The notes under the pieces were generated by a model, which was not told the DNA's origin, did not search any database, and saw only the letters and a list, made by a program, of their open reading frames with translations. A stretch of 7,520 nt of DNA from Acidobacteriota bacterium (GTDB taxonomy: Bacteria; Acidobacteriota; Blastocatellia; RBC074). Shown piece after piece: positions 5,283 to 7,520 of this stretch. Position numbers and translations under genes: made by a program. The first letter of the stretch is position 1; each line of letters begins with the position of its first letter. The stretch lies in contig JAGNMH010000256.1 of assembly GCA_017991275.1 (NCBI GenBank), positions 1 through 7,520 of the forward strand. The letters are read 5' to 3'.

Positions 5283-6521
5283 ATGAATTTTGATGAACTG
5301 GGATTGCTTCAGCCGCTGGCTGATAGATGCAAATCCCTTGGATTTACCGAACCGACTCCGATTCAGCGACAGGCGATACCTGTCATTCTCGGCGGTTCGG
5401 ATTTGATTGGCTGTGCCTCGACAGGCACTGGCAAAACGGCGGCGTTTCTGCTGCCGACATTGCAAAAACTAACTACTGAAAAAAGCGTTGGCGGAAAACG
5501 GTCTGTCCGGGTTCTTGTTTTGACGCCTACTCGAGAACTGGCTTCGCAGGTTACGGACAATTTGTATCAACTGGATGCAAAGCGAAAAATGAATGCCGTG
5601 ACAATCGTCGGTGGGGCGAGCTTCAATCGTCAAAACATGGAACTTCGGAAAGGCGCTCAAGTCGTGGTTGCCACTCCGGGACGTCTGACGGATCACATTG
5701 AAAATAAAACGATTGATCTTTCCTGCGTCGAGGTTCTGGTTCTGGACGAGGCCGACCGCATGTTGGATATGGGGTTTCTGCCGGTGATTCGTCAAATAAT
5801 CAGCTTGCTGCCGACCGAACGACAAACGCTGTTGTTTTCGGCAACAATGTCTTCTTCGGTCGAAGAAATCGCTCGGCAGTACATGAAGCGTCCCGAAATC
5901 GTCAATGTTAATCCTCGGGGCAGAGCTGCCGTGACGGTAAAACAGACCGCTTACCCAGTTGCTCTGGAATCGAAAACAAACTTGTTGTTGCATTTGCTGG
6001 AGCGCGAACGCTTTGATCGTGTGCTGGTTTTTACCCGTACGCGACGCGGAGCCGAACGTCTGGCAACTTTGCTGACTGCACGCAAACATCAGGTCAACCG
6101 CATTCACGCCGACCGCACACAGTCGCAACGTGAAGCCGCTCTGCGAGGTTTCCGCGATGGACGTTTCCGCGTCCTGGTGGCAACCGATATTGCTGCTCGT
6201 GGAATTGACGTGGACTCGATTTCGCACGTTATCAACTTCGACGTGCCTGATGCGGCGGAAGATTACATTCATCGTATCGGTCGCACGGGGCGCGCCGGTA
6301 ATGAAGGCCAGGCTCTGACCTTGTTGACTCCGGTTGACGAGCTGTCCATGCGTGCAATCGAACGTTTGACCGGACAAAAAGTTGAGCGAGTTGTGGTTGA
6401 TGGTTTTGGCGGAATGGTTTCTGTATCCGCAAAGTCTTCATCAACTAACGGTGTCAAAAAACCAGTCTCTGGTTTTCGCTCATTCAGCCCACGCCGTTCA
6501 GGCGGCAGAAGATTCGCATAA
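5283..6521 (+). CDS. rhlE: RhlE-type DEAD-box ATP-dependent RNA helicase
   Basis: A complete 412-residue DEAD-box helicase that unwinds short RNA duplexes using ATP, typically in ribosome assembly, RNA decay or cold adaptation. All motifs are present in order: Q motif GFTEPTPIQRQ (20-30), I ASTGTGKT (45-52), Ia PTRELA (82-87), Ib TPGRL (131-135), II DEAD (155-158), III SAT (186-188), IV LVFTRT (248-253), V ATDIAARGID (300-309) and VI HRIGRTGRAG (330-339). The overall pattern resembles the RhlE subgroup. The C-terminal tail after about 375 is short, Ser/Arg-rich and ends SGGRRFA; such basic tails tether substrate RNA. The ATG at 5283 has AAGGA (5273-5277) five bases upstream. It lies downstream of the RRM gene on the same strand and ends just before a strong terminator. 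Confidence 0.96.
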   Translation: MNFDELGLLQPLADRCKSLGFTEPTPIQRQAIPVILGGSDLIGCASTGTGKTAAFLLPTLQKLTTEKSVGGKRSVRVLVLTPTRELASQVTDNLYQLDAKRKMNAVTIVGGASFNRQNMELRKGAQVVVATPGRLTDHIENKTIDLSCVEVLVLDEADRMLDMGFLPVIRQIISLLPTERQTLLFSATMSSSVEEIARQYMKRPEIVNVNPRGRAAVTVKQTAYPVALESKTNLLLHLLERERFDRVLVFTRTRRGAERLATLLTARKHQVNRIHADRTQSQREAALRGFRDGRFRVLVATDIAARGIDVDSISHVINFDVPDAAEDYIHRIGRTGRAGNEGQALTLLTPVDELSMRAIERLTGQKVERVVVDGFGGMVSVSAKSSSTNGVKKPVSGFRSFSPRRSGGRRFA

Positions 6522-6529
6522 ATCGAATC
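6511..6529 (+). other. Hairpin spanning the helicase stop codon
   Basis: GATTCG-CATAAAT-CGAATC is a perfect six-base-pair stem whose loop contains the TAA stop (6519-6521). It sits just before the larger terminator stem and may stabilise the 3' end or assist termination. Confidence 0.45.
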
Positions 6530-6538
6530 TGCAAACGT

Positions 6539-6564
6539 GGGGCGATTTTTCGGATCGCCCCTTT
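6539..6564 (+). terminator. Intrinsic-type terminator of the helicase gene
   Basis: GGGGCGAT (6539-6546) pairs perfectly with ATCGCCCC (6554-6561) around a seven-base loop, giving a GC-rich eight-base-pair stem followed by TTTCGCTCT. The T-run is short but the position, 17 bases after the stop, is right for Rho-independent termination. Confidence 0.7.
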
Positions 6565-6686
6565 CGCTCTATCAAGCGTGCAGTTATCACCAGCCAGCTA
6601 AGCTTGCATCAATCCGCAAGATTTCGTAGCCTCGCAGCCGTTCTAACTTCCAGAATCAATTTCAAAATTTTATCTTGGGAAAAACG

Positions 6687-7520
6687 ATGAAAGTAATCAG
6701 TTCGCGTTCCTGCTTGGCGTTTTTTTTGTTGTTCTCGCTCCTGTTCGCTGCCTGCAATTCATCGGCACCGCAACCAAACGCGACGACACAAACTGCCGAA
6801 GTTGCTGCAACAACTTCACCAGAAATTACCGCTTCGCCATCGCCAACAACTGTCAGTCTGCCGCCATTGCCTGAAAAATTCGCACAAGTTGAATTCACAG
6901 ACGTGACGGCTCAGGCCGGAATCAAGTTCCGCCATAACAACGGCGCTTATGGCAAAAAGTATCTGCCGGAAACCACAGGTTCAGGCTGCGCATTTTTGGA
7001 TTACGACAATGACGGCTGGCAAGACGTGTTGCTGCTCAACGGCATGGACTTTGAAGACGCGCCTAAAAAGAGACGCTCGGTGATGGCGCTTTATCGCAAC
7101 AATCAGAACGGCACTTTCACTGATGTAACTGCCGCCGCTGGCTTGGCCAAACCAATGTACGGAATGGGCGCGGCCATCGGAGATTTCGACAACGACGGGC
7201 TAGACGACATTTACGTCACGGCGCTTGGCGAAAACAAACTCTTCCGCAACGCAGGCAACGGCAAGTTCATGGACGTGACCGCCAAAATGGGAGTTGGCGG
7301 AGCCGCCACAGATTTTTCCACCAGCGCCGCCTGGTTCGATTTCGACAAAGACGGTCGCCTGGATTTATTTGTAGCCAATTATGTCGGCTGGACGATTGCG
7401 GGCGATTTGAATTGCACGCTGGACGGCGCGAACAAAAGTTACTGCACGCCGGAAAGTTACAAAGGCCAGTCGGCCCGTCTTTATCGAAACACCGGCAACA
7501 AATTTGAAGACGTGACGGAA
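6687..7520 (+). CDS. CRTAC1-like lipoprotein with FG-GAP/VCBS repeats (5' part)
   Basis: The first 278 residues of a gene cut by the window end; the frame is open throughout. The N-terminus is basic, then hydrophobic (MKVISSRSCLAFFLLFSLLF), then AAC with C23 as the likely lipidated cysteine. Phe at -3 makes the lipobox slightly atypical. A Thr/Pro/Ser-rich linker (24-62) leads to a beta-propeller region. It has three calcium-binding loops, DYDNDGWQD (105-113), DFDNDGLDD (166-174) and DFDKDGRLD (218-226), and FTDVT-like phrases (70-74, 144-148, 195-198, 273-277) marking repeat ends. This is the FG-GAP/VCBS pattern of CRTAC1/ASPIC-UnbV proteins, common and usually multicopy in Acidobacteriota and Planctomycetota. 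The expected C-terminal ASPIC/UnbV domain would lie outside. A weak GGGA site precedes the ATG. Function is unknown; an extracellular or periplasmic adhesive or binding role is inferred. Confidence 0.88.
   Translation, partial: MKVISSRSCLAFFLLFSLLFAACNSSAPQPNATTQTAEVAATTSPEITASPSPTTVSLPPLPEKFAQVEFTDVTAQAGIKFRHNNGAYGKKYLPETTGSGCAFLDYDNDGWQDVLLLNGMDFEDAPKKRRSVMALYRNNQNGTFTDVTAAAGLAKPMYGMGAAIGDFDNDGLDDIYVTALGENKLFRNAGNGKFMDVTAKMGVGGAATDFSTSAAWFDFDKDGRLDLFVANYVGWTIAGDLNCTLDGANKSYCTPESYKGQSARLYRNTGNKFEDVTE

Noticed and set aside
5469..6377. 302-codon minus-strand open frame opposite the helicase
   Set aside because: Shadow of a gene with every DEAD-box motif; the translation is Gln/His/Ser-rich without family features.
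6604..6632. TTGCAT with TAGCCT 17 bases apart as promoter of the lipoprotein gene
   Set aside because: The -10 element matches only three of six positions.

Overview
The window looks like chromosomal DNA of a moderately GC-rich, free-living Gram-negative-type bacterium. Acidobacteriota (Blastocatellia-like) is my best guess, from three features: a lipoprotein with CRTAC1/FG-GAP-type repeats, a single-RRM glycine-rich RNA-binding protein beside an RhlE-type helicase, and in-frame heptanucleotide repeats (GGATTGC and CAAATCT types) that I associate with that group. This is inference from memory; no ribosomal RNA or other decisive marker is present.

Left part (2-2485, minus strand): an apparent transcription unit rpiB - glyA - mntA - hepT, read right to left. 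rpiB (ribose-5-phosphate isomerase B) and glyA (serine hydroxymethyltransferase) are complete, with all expected catalytic residues. They feed the pentose-phosphate and one-carbon pathways, and their adjacency is common in bacteria. Downstream, and nearly fused to glyA, is a MntA-type minimal nucleotidyltransferase (antitoxin), overlapped by a HepT (HEPN RNase toxin) gene. The hepT gene is frameshifted: residues 1-38 and the RX4HXY half lie in different frames, so the toxin appears broken while the antitoxin is intact. A good sigma70-like promoter with an overlapping palindrome lies ahead of rpiB.

Middle (2413-4451): a divergent intergenic region with an inverted pair of degenerate heptanucleotide repeats, one arm of which codes for the N-terminus of a 623-residue polytopic membrane protein resembling GT-C (family 39/83-like) glycosyltransferases. 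A second heptamer array lies in frame in a loop of the same protein.

Right-centre (4452-6564, plus strand): an RNA-metabolism pair. A 131-residue RRM protein with an RGG/glycine-rich tail follows a 254-base leader carrying two palindromes and two mutually exclusive hairpins at the Shine-Dalgarno sequence. It is followed by a complete RhlE-type DEAD-box helicase ending at a clear hairpin terminator. The pairing and leader suggest a cold- or stress-responsive RNA-remodelling module.

Right edge (6687-7520): the start of a secreted lipoprotein with calcium-binding FG-GAP/VCBS repeats (CRTAC1/ASPIC-UnbV type), cut by the window end. No tRNA, rRNA, CRISPR array or insertion sequence is visible. 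No gene-free stretch exceeds 300 bases; the longest is 4452-4705.
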